A program made the translations under genes and the position numbers. A stretch of 64,000 bases of DNA, taken from a virus. Under the pieces are notes generated by a model, which was not told the DNA's origin, did no database searches, and saw only the letters and a list, made by a program, of their open reading frames with translations. Numbering within the stretch: the stretch's first letter is position 1; every line of letters begins with the position of its first letter. The DNA is taken from positions 1 to 64,000 of the IMG/VR virus record IMGVR_UViG_3300042298_003052; one strand, 5' to 3'. Below, piece after piece: positions 1 to 7,832 of the stretch.

Positions 1-35
1 TAGAGGGTGCCGGTTAGGCCGAGGGGGTAGAGCAT
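1..35 (-). CDS. Start of a further fibre-cluster gene (partial)
   Basis: An ATG at 35-33 opens a frame (MLYPLGLTGTL) that runs off the window edge. A good ribosome-binding sequence, AGGAG, lies about ten bases upstream on the minus strand, and the start follows the stop of the preceding gene (40-38) directly. The tail-fibre operon therefore continues past the window. Nothing can be said about the product from eleven residues. Confidence 0.5.
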   Translation of the reverse strand, partial: MLYPLGLTGTL

Positions 36-37
36 GG

Positions 38-256
38 CTAGCTACTCCTACGCTTGGCAAGTTGCCTAGCAGTGTAAGCTGGTCTCGATTCCCCAATATC
101 CTTATGAATGGGATCTTGCAGAGCACCCACATGGTTGACAGGAGAGGACGGATCCCAGAATCGCTCTAGGTCCGCTAAATCAGATAGCGCTTCAGTCAAG
201 GCAGCTTCGGGCAAACGAGTTAAAATTTCTTGGCATTGTTCACGAAGGTTTGTCAT
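38..256 (-). CDS. Small hypothetical protein of the tail-fibre cluster
   Basis: A 72-residue charged, leucine-rich protein, probably helical, with no family recognised. Its start overlaps the end of the preceding gene (stop at 253-255) by four bases, and the next gene starts just after its stop, so it is embedded in a translationally coupled run. Tail-fibre operons often carry small chaperones or linker proteins, but nothing in this sequence identifies it as one. Confidence 0.55.
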   Translation of the reverse strand: MTNLREQCQEILTRLPEAALTEALSDLADLERFWDPSSPVNHVGALQDPIHKDIGESRPAYTARQLAKRRSS

Positions 257-669
257 GGCAACGGCACCCGATCAACGGCAGACTGGGCATCAATGGCAGG
301 GTTGCCCTGATCGTCTTGTAGGGCAAATACTTTCCGCACGGTGCCATCCGGGTTGTATTGGGTGGCGGTGCTATTGGGGTAGTCGATCTTGAAGCGCCCC
401 AGGGTGAAGGCTTGGGCCAGGGCCAGGGTGCTGGCAATGTCTGGGTTCACAGCACCCACCACATCGACCCCAAGCAGCGCCGCTCCAGCATTGGCAAACC
501 AGCGCACTTCGCCGCCTGCATCGGGCAGCTCCACTACCGCCCGCCAGATGCCTCCGCCCAGGTGGGTAGGATTTTGCAAAGCACCCAGGGTGGTGCCGTC
601 GAATAGGCGATACTGCACCCCGCTGGTATAGCGGGAGCCCAGGATCGCTGCACTGGTGATAGTTTGCAT
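253..669 (-). CDS. Tail-fibre accessory protein, paralogue of the 5410-6171 gene
   Basis: This 138-residue protein is probably structural. Its N-terminal half resembles that of the 5410-6171 gene: both have a Y-x-[IL]-[FR]-x-x-DGTT stretch near residues 20-30, a Gly-rich turn, then an aromatic segment ending in an N-A-G motif (RWFANAG here, EWYLNNAG there), then an Ala/Leu-rich helix. No enzyme motif is visible. It shares one base with the end of the upstream gene at 669. The similarity was judged by eye, so the duplication is an inference; a role in fibre attachment or assembly is a guess from context. Confidence 0.6.
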   Translation of the reverse strand: MQTITSAAILGSRYTSGVQYRLFDGTTLGALQNPTHLGGGIWRAVVELPDAGGEVRWFANAGAALLGVDVVGAVNPDIASTLALAQAFTLGRFKIDYPNSTATQYNPDGTVRKVFALQDDQGNPAIDAQSAVDRVPLP

Positions 670-962
670 TAGCTCACCTCCACAGAAGAAATAATCCCGT
701 TGGTACGGGTGTAGCTGGTCGTTCGCGTCAACGACTGGGTATAGTCGTTGTCCACCCTGCCGGTGACGATCCCGTTTGTGCGGGTGAGGGTGATCCGATA
801 TAGCTCGGTGGTCTTGGCGCTATTGGTGTAATAGCTAATTCGCATGGTGGTAGCGGTAGGGTAGGTGACTTCCTTGTAGTGCAGCTCAGGCCGAAAGGCT
901 ACGGCGGGGACAATTGCCGTAGTTTGGAGTTGGCCGTTGGACAGGACAAGGGATTTAGACAT
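669..962 (-). CDS. Small fibre-cluster protein, paralogue of the 4111-4473 gene
   Basis: A 97-residue protein predicted to be mostly beta. It begins M-S-K-S-L-V-L-S-N and carries the phrase ELYRITLTRTNG; the 4111-4473 protein begins M-A-K-A-I-Q-L-V-N and carries ELYRKEITWGSG at the matching place, so the two are likely duplicates. Thr-Arg-Thr-Asn-Gly triplets recur near the C-terminus. The gene abuts its neighbours with one-base overlaps, indicating one leftward transcript. Function unknown; a structural role is inferred from position. Confidence 0.6.
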   Translation of the reverse strand: MSKSLVLSNGQLQTTAIVPAVAFRPELHYKEVTYPTATTMRISYYTNSAKTTELYRITLTRTNGIVTGRVDNDYTQSLTRTTSYTRTNGIISSVEVS

Positions 963-1657
963 TAGCTACTCGCAATGGCGGCGATCTCAGACTGGGCAAG
1001 AACGGTGGAATAGAGGCGGAAGTCGTCAATGTCAGCGTTAGCATTTTCAATGCTGAGAAAGTTATTTCCTGTGTAGGAAAAATTCCCCGTCAGGTCTGCT
1101 CGGTTGCTACCTACTGCCGTGCCATTTAAGTAAAGTTGAGGCGAGGAACCATTATATGTAAAGGCAAGATGGTTCCAATTTGTAATGGTAAAGCTTGAAT
1201 TATTGTGCCCGACATCACCTCGACCACTGGCAACAACAACGAACCCTCTGGCAACAGAAGAATTAAACCATAAATTAAACGTATAGTCTGCATCTGGTGT
1301 TGTTCTTTGCAGTCCGACAAATCCAGGACTTCCCCAAACTGGAGGAGAGGCACCACTGAGGCTTTTTATGCGCACCATAACGGTTCCACCGGTGGTCAGG
1401 TTCAATGCTGCATTAGCCGCTACAGTTGCCTTGTCGCTGCTATTAGTAAGCCTCAGGGCGTTGCCAGTGCCGTTGTAGCCAGTTACCCAGCTGTAGCCAG
1501 GGCCGGAGATTGTGGCATTTAACGCGGTCCCACCACTGCCAGCATTCGTTAAGCTGGTACCAGAGCCTTCGTTGAACTGATACCAGACCAATGGCGTCGG
1601 GCCGCTAGCCGTAGCGACGGGTGCAGCTAAGCCTTGCAGTGAGGGGATAAAGAACAT
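962..1657 (-). CDS. LamG / concanavalin-like domain fibre protein
   Basis: A 231-residue protein with the hallmarks of a LamG (jellyroll lectin-like) domain: an early WYQFNEGSGT stretch, a central WNHLAFTYNGSSPQLYLNGT block (residues about 165-190) and the closing DDFRLYSTVL strand near the C-terminus. Such domains bind glycans or proteins and are common as receptor-binding modules in phage fibres. It lies among fibre genes, overlapping both neighbours by one base. A second LamG domain occurs at the C-terminus of the 28916-30478 protein. Receptor binding is inferred from family and context. Confidence 0.75.
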   Translation of the reverse strand: MFFIPSLQGLAAPVATASGPTPLVWYQFNEGSGTSLTNAGSGGTALNATISGPGYSWVTGYNGTGNALRLTNSSDKATVAANAALNLTTGGTVMVRIKSLSGASPPVWGSPGFVGLQRTTPDADYTFNLWFNSSVARGFVVVASGRGDVGHNNSSFTITNWNHLAFTYNGSSPQLYLNGTAVGSNRADLTGNFSYTGNNFLSIENANADIDDFRLYSTVLAQSEIAAIASS

Positions 1658-2460
1658 TAGACCACCACCTGCCCACCGAGAATAAAAGTGTTTGAAGCGG
1701 TGGCGATCAAGGTTGCTACGGCATACTGGCCAGCGGTCTTGGTGGCTCCACCGAAAGCGTTGCGGGTTACCCCGGTCGCTGGGGTGAAAGTAATCTGGCC
1801 TGTCCCCTGCTGAATTATTGAGCAGGAAAAAGTGCTACTCAAGCTAGTTGGAATTGTTAGCGTAACAGCTGTATCTGAGGTAAAGGCAAGAATTGCACCA
1901 TTGTTGGCAGAGGCGAGAGTATGGGTCGCAGACGAAATAGAGGTGATTGCAGAAATTAAATGAAGCGGAGAGGTGACTGCACTTGTAGCAAAAAGATTCC
2001 CGACTGTGGCTGTCATCCCGTCAGCTAGAAATTTACTAATTTGCCATTCGTTGGTAGCAATCTTGAAAATAAGTCCCAAGCCTCGCGGGGGAATTCCGCC
2101 CAAGACAGAGCCCCGATAAGTAACAGTGCCGCCAAAATTGATTGGCGCGCTAGCGTTACTGTTGTATATCCAAATACGAGATCCAATCGGAAAATTGACT
2201 GAACTATCCAAGGGTACGGTAACCACACCGGCATCGCCTGTAATTAAGCGATCCACGTCGCTTAACGCCAGCGTTATTGACCCGCCGCCCGTGCTCTGGC
2301 CATTAATAAAACTGGCGGAAGAAAATTCCACCATAGCCGAAGTGCCCTTGACATAGAGCCGTCCGGCTGTCGGGTCAAAAGCGGGTTCAGCCGCATCCCA
2401 ATTAGCAGCGGTCGGCACCCCGCTGCCCTGGCGTAGCAAGATTTTGTACTTGCGCGGCAT
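1657..2460 (-). CDS. Tail-fibre protein with tropism-determinant-like N-terminus
   Basis: A 267-residue, Ser/Thr/Gly/Ala-rich protein. The N-terminus (KILLRQGSGVPTAANW, then EPAFDPTAGRLYVKG) has the short form 'lysine-arginine-strand, Gly/Ala turn, A-E-[PL]-A-F, Leu-Tyr' seen at the start of many fibre proteins and matched in the 2460-3866 gene. The rest is low-complexity beta, typical of trimeric fibre shafts. It lies between a LamG protein and a larger fibre protein in a run of one-base overlaps. Probably one of several alternative or successive fibre subunits. Confidence 0.65.
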   Translation of the reverse strand: MPRKYKILLRQGSGVPTAANWDAAEPAFDPTAGRLYVKGTSAMVEFSSASFINGQSTGGGSITLALSDVDRLITGDAGVVTVPLDSSVNFPIGSRIWIYNSNASAPINFGGTVTYRGSVLGGIPPRGLGLIFKIATNEWQISKFLADGMTATVGNLFATSAVTSPLHLISAITSISSATHTLASANNGAILAFTSDTAVTLTIPTSLSSTFSCSIIQQGTGQITFTPATGVTRNAFGGATKTAGQYAVATLIATASNTFILGGQVVV

Positions 2461-3866
2461 TAGAATGTGCCTCCATCAATGGTTATCGCCCAGGAAATCG
2501 TGTCGCTGGCCGCATCATAGGCCAGAATGCCATCAACACTGCCACCGCCATCTAGAGCGCTAATGGTGTCCAAGGTATTGGCAATTAGGACAGAGCCCTT
2601 GGGGACGGTGGTTAGGCCCGTACCGCCACGGGTAGCAGTAATGGCAGTAGCGCTCCAGGTGCCAGTGGTAATGCTGCCAACGGTCGTGATTGTGTTTTGC
2701 CCAACATAATCGCCAGCAATGTCAATGGTGTCTGCATTCACCACAATTCGACTGGCTGTGCCACCAACATCTAGGGTGTTGCCTGTCTTGGTTAGGCCAG
2801 CTCCGGCTACTACCTGCCCTGCCCCTGAGAATTGGGCAAAAGTTAAGCCAGTGGTGTCTATGGTAATCGGACTATTAGTAGTCAGCACCCAGCCTGAATC
2901 CGCGTTGACAGTACCTTCCTCAACAAAGGTAAAAGCACCTGCGGTAAGGTTGGTGGCACTGTTGGCATCGGCGGCGCGAGTCCACGCACTAGCAGCTACC
3001 ACGTAAATGCCGTTTTGGGAGCCAGTAGACTGGTTTTTAACCAGTACTCTGTCTCCAGCAATGACAGAAACTCCGTCAATCGTCTGAGGAGCACTTAAAG
3101 TAATGTTGGCTGTGGTAGCTGCGCGGACAGATTGTTTTACGTCTAACCCTTGGGAAATTGCATCCACATAGGCTTTCGTCGCCGCGTCTTGAGCGCCAGA
3201 GGGATCGGCTAAACCTGTTATTCGTTGGCTATTGAAAGCTACTGACACAGTGGGAGCTGCCATCTGGTCTAATCGACTGGTCCGCACCTGGGTGTCGAAG
3301 TCGCTGATCTTAGCCGCCGTCAATGCAGGAATATCCCCCGCCACCAAGGCCCTAAAAGTGGGCGCTCCAGCCGTGGCCGCAGGGGCGGCAAACACTTGGG
3401 CGGCTGTCTGGCTGGCTAGAGTGGCTGTCAGGGTGCCGCTGCCGGTCACTGGCGATCCAGAGACGGTGAACAGGTCAGGTAGCGATAGTGCCACGCTGGT
3501 GACGGTGCCACCCCCAACAGCACTAACGACTGATTTCACGTAGGCTGTAGTGGCTAACCGGGTAGAATCATCGCTGGAGGACTGGGTGACGCCTGTAGCG
3601 CTGTTAGTGCCGGTGCCAGAGAATACGCAGGGGCTATTAAAAGTTTTTATGCCAGAGACAGTCTGAGTTGTTCCCAGGGTGACATAGGCACCAGAGCCAG
3701 CAATGGCCTCGATAGTGGTAGCGGTTCCACCTGCTCCGCCAGTGCCTTTACCATAGTACAAAGTATTATCAGCCTCGTTGAAGGCTAGTTCAGCATTGGC
3801 TAGGCTGGAAGGCGCTCCAGCCGCACCAGTAGAAGCGCGTCGTTTGATCCTCAAAGTGTTAGGCAT
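2460..3866 (-). CDS. Major tail-fibre protein
   Basis: The largest fibre gene of the cluster, 468 residues. The N-terminus (TLRIKRRASTGAAG, NAELAFNEADNTLYYGKG) is the attachment-type motif shared by many phage fibres, including tropism determinants. The middle has VTSVALSLPDLFTVSGSPV and DPSGAQDAATKAYVD, phrases common in fibre proteins, followed by an Asp/Gly/Thr-rich shaft. No catalytic site for sugar cleavage is evident. It follows the small 3866-4114 gene by a one-base overlap. Confident as a fibre protein; which receptor it binds is unknown. Confidence 0.8.
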   Translation of the reverse strand: MPNTLRIKRRASTGAAGAPSSLANAELAFNEADNTLYYGKGTGGAGGTATTIEAIAGSGAYVTLGTTQTVSGIKTFNSPCVFSGTGTNSATGVTQSSSDDSTRLATTAYVKSVVSAVGGGTVTSVALSLPDLFTVSGSPVTGSGTLTATLASQTAAQVFAAPAATAGAPTFRALVAGDIPALTAAKISDFDTQVRTSRLDQMAAPTVSVAFNSQRITGLADPSGAQDAATKAYVDAISQGLDVKQSVRAATTANITLSAPQTIDGVSVIAGDRVLVKNQSTGSQNGIYVVAASAWTRAADANSATNLTAGAFTFVEEGTVNADSGWVLTTNSPITIDTTGLTFAQFSGAGQVVAGAGLTKTGNTLDVGGTASRIVVNADTIDIAGDYVGQNTITTVGSITTGTWSATAITATRGGTGLTTVPKGSVLIANTLDTISALDGGGSVDGILAYDAASDTISWAITIDGGTF

Positions 3867-4114
3867 TAGAAGTTACCTCCATCGGTAAGAGTTTCGGTGG
3901 TGTTCTGATCGGTGATAGTCAATTGTCCAGACTGCCAAACAGCGATGGAACCGTTAACAGGATTGGTGGTGGTAATTGCCAAGTTCGCTGGTAGCCCTAG
4001 GGCTGTTTTAAGCTGCGCTAGAGTGGCATAACCTAGACTACTGTCCGCGCTGGTGCCATTGCTGACAAGGGCATGGGTGGGGGTGGCAACTGCTTGCCGT
4101 AGTTGTTTTGTCAC
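3866..4114 (-). CDS. Small fibre-cluster protein (GTG start)
   Basis: An 82-residue protein. I choose the GTG at 4114-4112 over longer options because a strong GAGGAGG ribosome site lies eight bases upstream and because this GTG overlaps the stop (TGA, 4113-4111) of the previous gene, a coupling pattern used elsewhere in this genome. The sequence (QAVATPTHALVSNGTSADSS, then ATLAQLKTALGL) resembles the linker or repeat parts of fibre proteins. It may be a short fibre domain made as a separate chain. Function otherwise unknown. Confidence 0.55.
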   Translation of the reverse strand: MTKQLRQAVATPTHALVSNGTSADSSLGYATLAQLKTALGLPANLAITTTNPVNGSIAVWQSGQLTITDQNTTETLTDGGNF

Positions 4115-4473
4115 CAGGTCACCTCCTCGGTATCCCATAGAATAGGCAAAGTGCCCCAAAGTACTGGTACGTCAGTACATATCCCTACCTCTATCTGAAA
4201 TGCGCCGCCTACTTTGGCTAGCGTTCTACAGCGAGTGACGTTGTACACGTAATCGGTGTGCTTAGCCAGGGTAGGCAGGCCAGAGCCCCAGGTGATCTCC
4301 TTGCGGTATAGCTCCTGGCCTCTACCGCTGTCGCTGAACCAGCTAATCTGGGTGATCCGGCCATTGCCATCCCTGGTAATGTCACGGATACACGGATCAC
4401 GGCGCTTGGCCGCCGCTGATATAAAGTCAGCAGTGGCCAAAGCTGCGTTAACTAGCTGAATTGCCTTTGCCAT
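4111..4473 (-). CDS. Fibre-cluster protein, paralogue of the 669-962 gene
   Basis: A 120-residue protein whose first 80 residues follow the plan of the 669-962 product (see ELYRKEITWGSG and the M-[AS]-K-x-[IL]-x-L start). It has three cysteines, unusual in this cluster. Its last codons contain the GAGGAGG that serves as ribosome site for the following gene. The function is unknown; the duplication suggests each copy serves a separate fibre unit. Confidence 0.6.
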   Translation of the reverse strand: MAKAIQLVNAALATADFISAAAKRRDPCIRDITRDGNGRITQISWFSDSGRGQELYRKEITWGSGLPTLAKHTDYVYNVTRCRTLAKVGGAFQIEVGICTDVPVLWGTLPILWDTEEVTW

Positions 4474-4477
4474 GGCG

Positions 4478-4999
4478 CTACACCACTGTCAATTTGATCG
4501 GTCTATCATATTCAAAAAGAATCGACGTAGGCGAGAGGGCGTGGCCTAGGGGCTGGAGGAGCACATCCGGGCCAGCGGTGGCGGGTTGAGTAGATGAAAA
4601 GCCTCCGGGAGTCGTGGCGCTTAGGTACACTGGCCCTACTGATGCGCTAATGACACCAGTATTGCGGCCAGTCAAGTAAATCGTGGCGTTAGCAGGCGAT
4701 GTAACCGCTGTCAGGACATAGCCCCGTGCTTCTCGCCCATTGCTGGCGTCCGCTTTACGTGCCTTAACAGTGCCACTATCATCAAAGATATTGATGAAAT
4801 CGCCAGTGGCTAGGTTTTCGCTAGTCGGCAAGACTACTGTTTGCAGGTCAATACCGCTAGGCAGAAAGGTAGGGCTAAGTGTCCCGTTTGTATCAAGTGA
4901 AGGTATTTTATTGGCGTCGGCTACTCCAGCACTGGTAGTGACTGCTTGAGTAAGGATGGTGTTGCCGTTTACGACGGTCAGAAACTTATTTGTGCTCAT
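4478..4999 (-). CDS. Fibre or decoration-like structural protein
   Basis: A 173-residue beta-rich protein with a Thr/Ala-rich N-terminus and a C-terminal half holding short beta-strands (LTGRNTGVISASVGPVYLSA, then ALSPTSILFEYDRPI). The layout resembles its neighbour at 5003-5401, which has PIYLGANGQLTQTPP and AQPISPTVINLVQPVPI at the same places, so the pair look like duplicates. The style is that of virion decoration or fibre head domains. No catalytic motif. The start has TTAGGAGGTT just upstream on the minus strand, a strong ribosome site. Confidence 0.6.
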   Translation of the reverse strand: MSTNKFLTVVNGNTILTQAVTTSAGVADANKIPSLDTNGTLSPTFLPSGIDLQTVVLPTSENLATGDFINIFDDSGTVKARKADASNGREARGYVLTAVTSPANATIYLTGRNTGVISASVGPVYLSATTPGGFSSTQPATAGPDVLLQPLGHALSPTSILFEYDRPIKLTVV

Positions 5000-5002
5000 G
5001 GC

Positions 5003-5401
5003 TTAACCTCCTAAAAGAATGGGAACAGGTTGAACGAGGTTGATCACGGTCGGGGAAATAGGCTGGGCTAGCACTAGCAGAAAACCCGTTGTCGGTGGCG
5101 TCTGGGTAAGCTGGCCGTTAGCGCCCAGGTAGATAGGGCTACCCCTGGCCCAGTTCCACACCGCATCGGTGATTTCCCCTAGCCTGTAGGCAACCCCTTC
5201 GGTGCCTTGGCTGATCGCATAGGGCAAGATGCCAGCGACTCGGTAGGCATGGTCGGGGTTGCCACTGTCTGCATAGGCAAACTGGCCTGCATTGTCGAGG
5301 ATGACCGCCCTGAGGGCCGATAGGTTGATGCTGGCGGTGGCGGTGGTAACCGCATCGCCGAGGTCAGGGAGTAATGAGATTGCCTTGTAAATAACGCCCA
5401 T
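5003..5401 (-). CDS. Fibre or decoration-like structural protein, duplicate of neighbour
   Basis: A 132-residue protein similar in plan to the 4478-4999 product: a hydrophobic first half and a C-terminal strand pattern with a G-x-P-[IV]-Y-L core and a final hydrophobic-proline tail. It starts with ATG at 5401 behind an AGGAGCT ribosome site. The three-base gap to the next gene shows operon organisation. Likely a structural part of the fibre complex; the exact role is unknown. Confidence 0.6.
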   Translation of the reverse strand: MGVIYKAISLLPDLGDAVTTATASINLSALRAVILDNAGQFAYADSGNPDHAYRVAGILPYAISQGTEGVAYRLGEITDAVWNWARGSPIYLGANGQLTQTPPTTGFLLVLAQPISPTVINLVQPVPILLGG

Positions 5402-5409
5402 AGCTCCTC

Positions 5410-6171
5410 CTATAGCACCAATGCCGTAATGTCGTCAGCCTTGGCGTTGAGTGTATCCACACTCGCCTGACTAGCCTTGGCATCCAGGCTGGCCTGAGTC
5501 GCTAAGCCTGCCTGGATCTCGGTCACTGCACTAGCGGCAATAGCGTCGGCGTCAAATGCGTCAGTAGCAATAGCATTTGCCGTGATCACATTGTTGTTAA
5601 TGGTGCCTACGGTTATCGCCCCGGTGACACTACCTACGGCACCGGTGACACTGCCCACAGCACCAGTTACGCTACCGACTGATCCGGTAGTACTAAAAGT
5701 CTGGGAGCTGGCAAGGTTGAAACTGTCCTTATCCGTGAGTGCCCTGGTAGCATGGGTCCAGATTTGCGTAGTCGTGGGAATATCACCAACGGCTGCGGGG
5801 GCTGTTGGCAGGTTCGTGGTCTTGCTGCTGATGGCAGATAGCTGCGTATCCAGATTGGCGCTAGCCAGCCCCAGGGCAGCGCGGATGCCTGCCGCTTGGT
5901 CTGCTTGGTTGGGCGCAGGCTCAATCGCTACGGCACTCAGGAAAGTCCCCGACGAACCGGCATTGTTCAAGTACCACTCCAGCGTCCCTCCATCGTCAGG
6001 GGCGGTGATGCCACCATTCACTCGGTAATAGCCAGTAGCAGAAACCTCCGTTACCCCTGTGGTGGTAAAGGCTGTGGCAATGGTCGTGCCATCAACCGCA
6101 CGGATTTGGTAACCAACGCTTTGGCTAGCTCGGGTGGGGGCAACAAGGGCGGCGGGGAGAGTTTGGGTCAT
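5410..6171 (-). CDS. Fibre-cluster protein with a Gly-Ser-Val-Thr tandem repeat and helical tail
   Basis: This 253-residue protein has three parts: an N-terminal globular part similar to the 253-669 protein (residues 1-100), a tandem heptad G-[SA]-V-G-S-V-T around residues 165-190 encoded by 21-base repeats, and an Ala/Asp-rich C-terminus (residues 200-253) that looks like a trimeric coiled coil. Such a mix fits a fibre shaft or a fibre-to-baseplate connector. It ends in LNAKADDITALVL. The 253-669 protein looks like the same gene without the repeat and coil. Confidence 0.65.
   Translation of the reverse strand: MTQTLPAALVAPTRASQSVGYQIRAVDGTTIATAFTTTGVTEVSATGYYRVNGGITAPDDGGTLEWYLNNAGSSGTFLSAVAIEPAPNQADQAAGIRAALGLASANLDTQLSAISSKTTNLPTAPAAVGDIPTTTQIWTHATRALTDKDSFNLASSQTFSTTGSVGSVTGAVGSVTGAVGSVTGAITVGTINNNVITANAIATDAFDADAIAASAVTEIQAGLATQASLDAKASQASVDTLNAKADDITALVL
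5618..5680. repeat. Three 21-bp tandem repeats inside a fibre gene
   Basis: Three units of 21 bp (5618-5638, 5639-5659, 5660-5680), variants of GCACCGGTGACACTGCCCACA on the plus strand, encode the heptads G-[SA]-V-T-G-A-V and relatives. The first two differ at a handful of bases; the third has drifted further. In-frame tandem repeats of this kind allow the shaft to lengthen or shorten by slippage or recombination. Confidence 0.7.
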
Positions 6172-6491
6172 TATCTTAACCCTAGGCTTTTAAGGGTCTG
6201 AGATTGCGCTGCCTGCGCCTCGGCATCTTTTACCGCTTGCAGGAGTGCTGCAATAGCCGAGAAGGGCTCAGTTTGAAATTGCTCTGCAATAATCGCCCAA
6301 CCAGGGTTAGCAATTGCAGCGGCATTCGCGGCTTCCACGGATGGATAGAATTTGTCGATACCTGGAACTAAAGGCCCTGCTACTATTGCGCCTGAAACCG
6401 GGTCAGCAACAACATCGGACCAATACGCCTGAAGGGTTACCTTCCCCTCAGTTGGGGAAATATCGCATTGAAATCGGGATAATTGTTCCAT
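6171..6491 (-). CDS. Small fibre-cluster protein
   Basis: A 106-residue protein. I start it at the ATG at 6491-6489 (MEQLSRF), just after the stop of the upstream gene at 6497; a longer frame would lie inside that gene. The N-terminal half reads like a beta protein (TLQAYWSDVVADP) and the C-terminal half is an alanine-rich helix. It overlaps the next gene by one base. No family recognised; possibly a tail-fibre assembly factor given its place directly after a fibre gene. Confidence 0.55.
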   Translation of the reverse strand: MEQLSRFQCDISPTEGKVTLQAYWSDVVADPVSGAIVAGPLVPGIDKFYPSVEAANAAAIANPGWAIIAEQFQTEPFSAIAALLQAVKDAEAQAAQSQTLKSLGLR

Positions 6492-6496
6492 AGAAA

Positions 6497-7576
6497 TTAC
6501 CAAGTAGAAATAGCGACTCGTTTCCAAGCATTTGTAGCCGTGCAAACGTAGATATAGTCAGTGTCCCAGCGGATTTGCCCCGCTGTTCCCGTTGCCGCAG
6601 CACTAGCAGGAGTGCCAGATTGCACAGCTCCGAGACCGTTGATCTGGCCTCCTACATGCAGAGCACCTGCAATACCAGCACCACCTGCGGTAACTAGCGC
6701 CCCTGTCGTAGTGCTGGTACTTGCCGTTGTGGCAGTGCCGTTAATCTGCCCCCCTACATTGACTGCGCCCTGAGCACCTAACCCGCCGGCAACACGCAAC
6801 GCGCCTGTAGTGGTGCTAGTGCTTGCGCTTGTGCTTCTAATGTTTAACTCACCTTTTAAGCCAGCATTCCCACTTCCCAGAATGGAAAATAACAAGCTTG
6901 GTGAAGTTAAAGAACCGAGTTCTTGATAACTATTCCAAAATGCAAAACAAAGCAAATCATCGCGTAGCAATGTAGCGGTCTCATTTGTGTCTCTCGCGTT
7001 AAAATTTACTACACCAAGGTCAGCTGTAGCAGTAGGAGGATATAATCCAATAAACCCCAGGCATGACGCTTGGTTAATTTGATTTGGGTTGTTTTTAGCG
7101 GTGAAAAATGGCACGAAAGAATCGGATACAGCTGTGCCATTGCTAACATTAAAATATCCCGCCCCTTTTCTGAAATATAATCCATTACTGTAATTTGATT
7201 GATTATTAGGCAGATTAATATTTAATCCGGTTTCTACAAAATTTTGGCTTCTCAGATTAATATCTAGTTCATTGCCGATCACCGCCTTGCCCGTGCCATT
7301 TGGAGTTAAAGAGATATTGCCATTTGCACCCGAGGCAAATGTCAATGCCTCAGTTCCCGTGATTGAGCCGGTCTGGGTGCCAGTACCGCCACTAGCTACC
7401 GGAATAGGCAAAGCCGGGGCACCACTTAGGTTAGAGTAGGCAACTTGCTCAGCCTGCCATCGCCCAGCCGCCTGATTCCACACCAAGGCCTTCCCATTGT
7501 CACCAGATACCGGAGCGGTGCTTGATACGTTAGTTAAATCTTGTAGCTGCGAGGGGGACAGATACGCTGTTGGCAC
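6497..7576 (-). CDS. Tail-fibre protein
   Basis: A 359-residue fibre protein starting with GTG at 7576 in a TAGTG stop-start overlap with the upstream gene. The N-terminus has GKALVWNQAAGRWQAEQVAY and LPIPVASGGTGTQTG, common fibre phrases. The middle (TPNGTGKAVIGNELDINLR) and a twice-repeated S-T-T-T-G-A-L-x-x-A-G-G unit near residues 250-300 form a shaft, and the last residues (TAGQIRWDTDYIYVCTATNAW) are a beta C-terminal cap seen in cyanophage fibres. It probably forms trimers at the tail tip. Confidence 0.75.
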   Translation of the reverse strand: MPTAYLSPSQLQDLTNVSSTAPVSGDNGKALVWNQAAGRWQAEQVAYSNLSGAPALPIPVASGGTGTQTGSITGTEALTFASGANGNISLTPNGTGKAVIGNELDINLRSQNFVETGLNINLPNNQSNYSNGLYFRKGAGYFNVSNGTAVSDSFVPFFTAKNNPNQINQASCLGFIGLYPPTATADLGVVNFNARDTNETATLLRDDLLCFAFWNSYQELGSLTSPSLLFSILGSGNAGLKGELNIRSTSASTSTTTGALRVAGGLGAQGAVNVGGQINGTATTASTSTTTGALVTAGGAGIAGALHVGGQINGLGAVQSGTPASAAATGTAGQIRWDTDYIYVCTATNAWKRVAISTW

Positions 7577-7779
7577 TACTCCAGCCCTCCATTTAGTCCA
7601 AAGTTAGTCCAGCCACGGCACAGCCCCACCGCAACCCCGCTATAGTCAAGGGTTTCAGGCGTTGAATAGTTGCGGGGAGAGCAGATAATCAATAACATAG
7701 AGACCGATCTATATATAAAAGAGTTGCAATGTAGATCCATCAACATATCTAATTGTTTATCTACTTTGACACCGTTCAC
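7576..7779 (-). CDS. Small hypothetical protein upstream of the fibre gene
   Basis: Frame of up to 67 residues, first gene of the leftward fibre run. The stop (TAG) overlaps the GTG of the next gene and the GGAGGGCTGGAG before it would serve that gene. The start is unclear: the longest frame uses a GTG at 7779; an ATG at 7698 gives 40 residues. The end (GLCRGWTNFGLNGGLE) looks like real coding sequence, while the A+T-rich first third may be leader. Function unknown. Confidence 0.35.
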   Translation of the reverse strand: MNGVKVDKQLDMLMDLHCNSFIYRSVSMLLIICSPRNYSTPETLDYSGVAVGLCRGWTNFGLNGGLE

Positions 7780-7832
7780 GACCTAAAAAAATTATCATTT
7801 GATCGCATGATAAAATTAGACAAAATAGAAAA

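Noticed and set aside
2460-3866. Diversity-generating retroelement target (Mtd-like fibre)
   Set aside because: The N-terminus resembles tropism-determinant proteins, but no reverse transcriptase, template repeat or adenine-biased variable repeat is visible.
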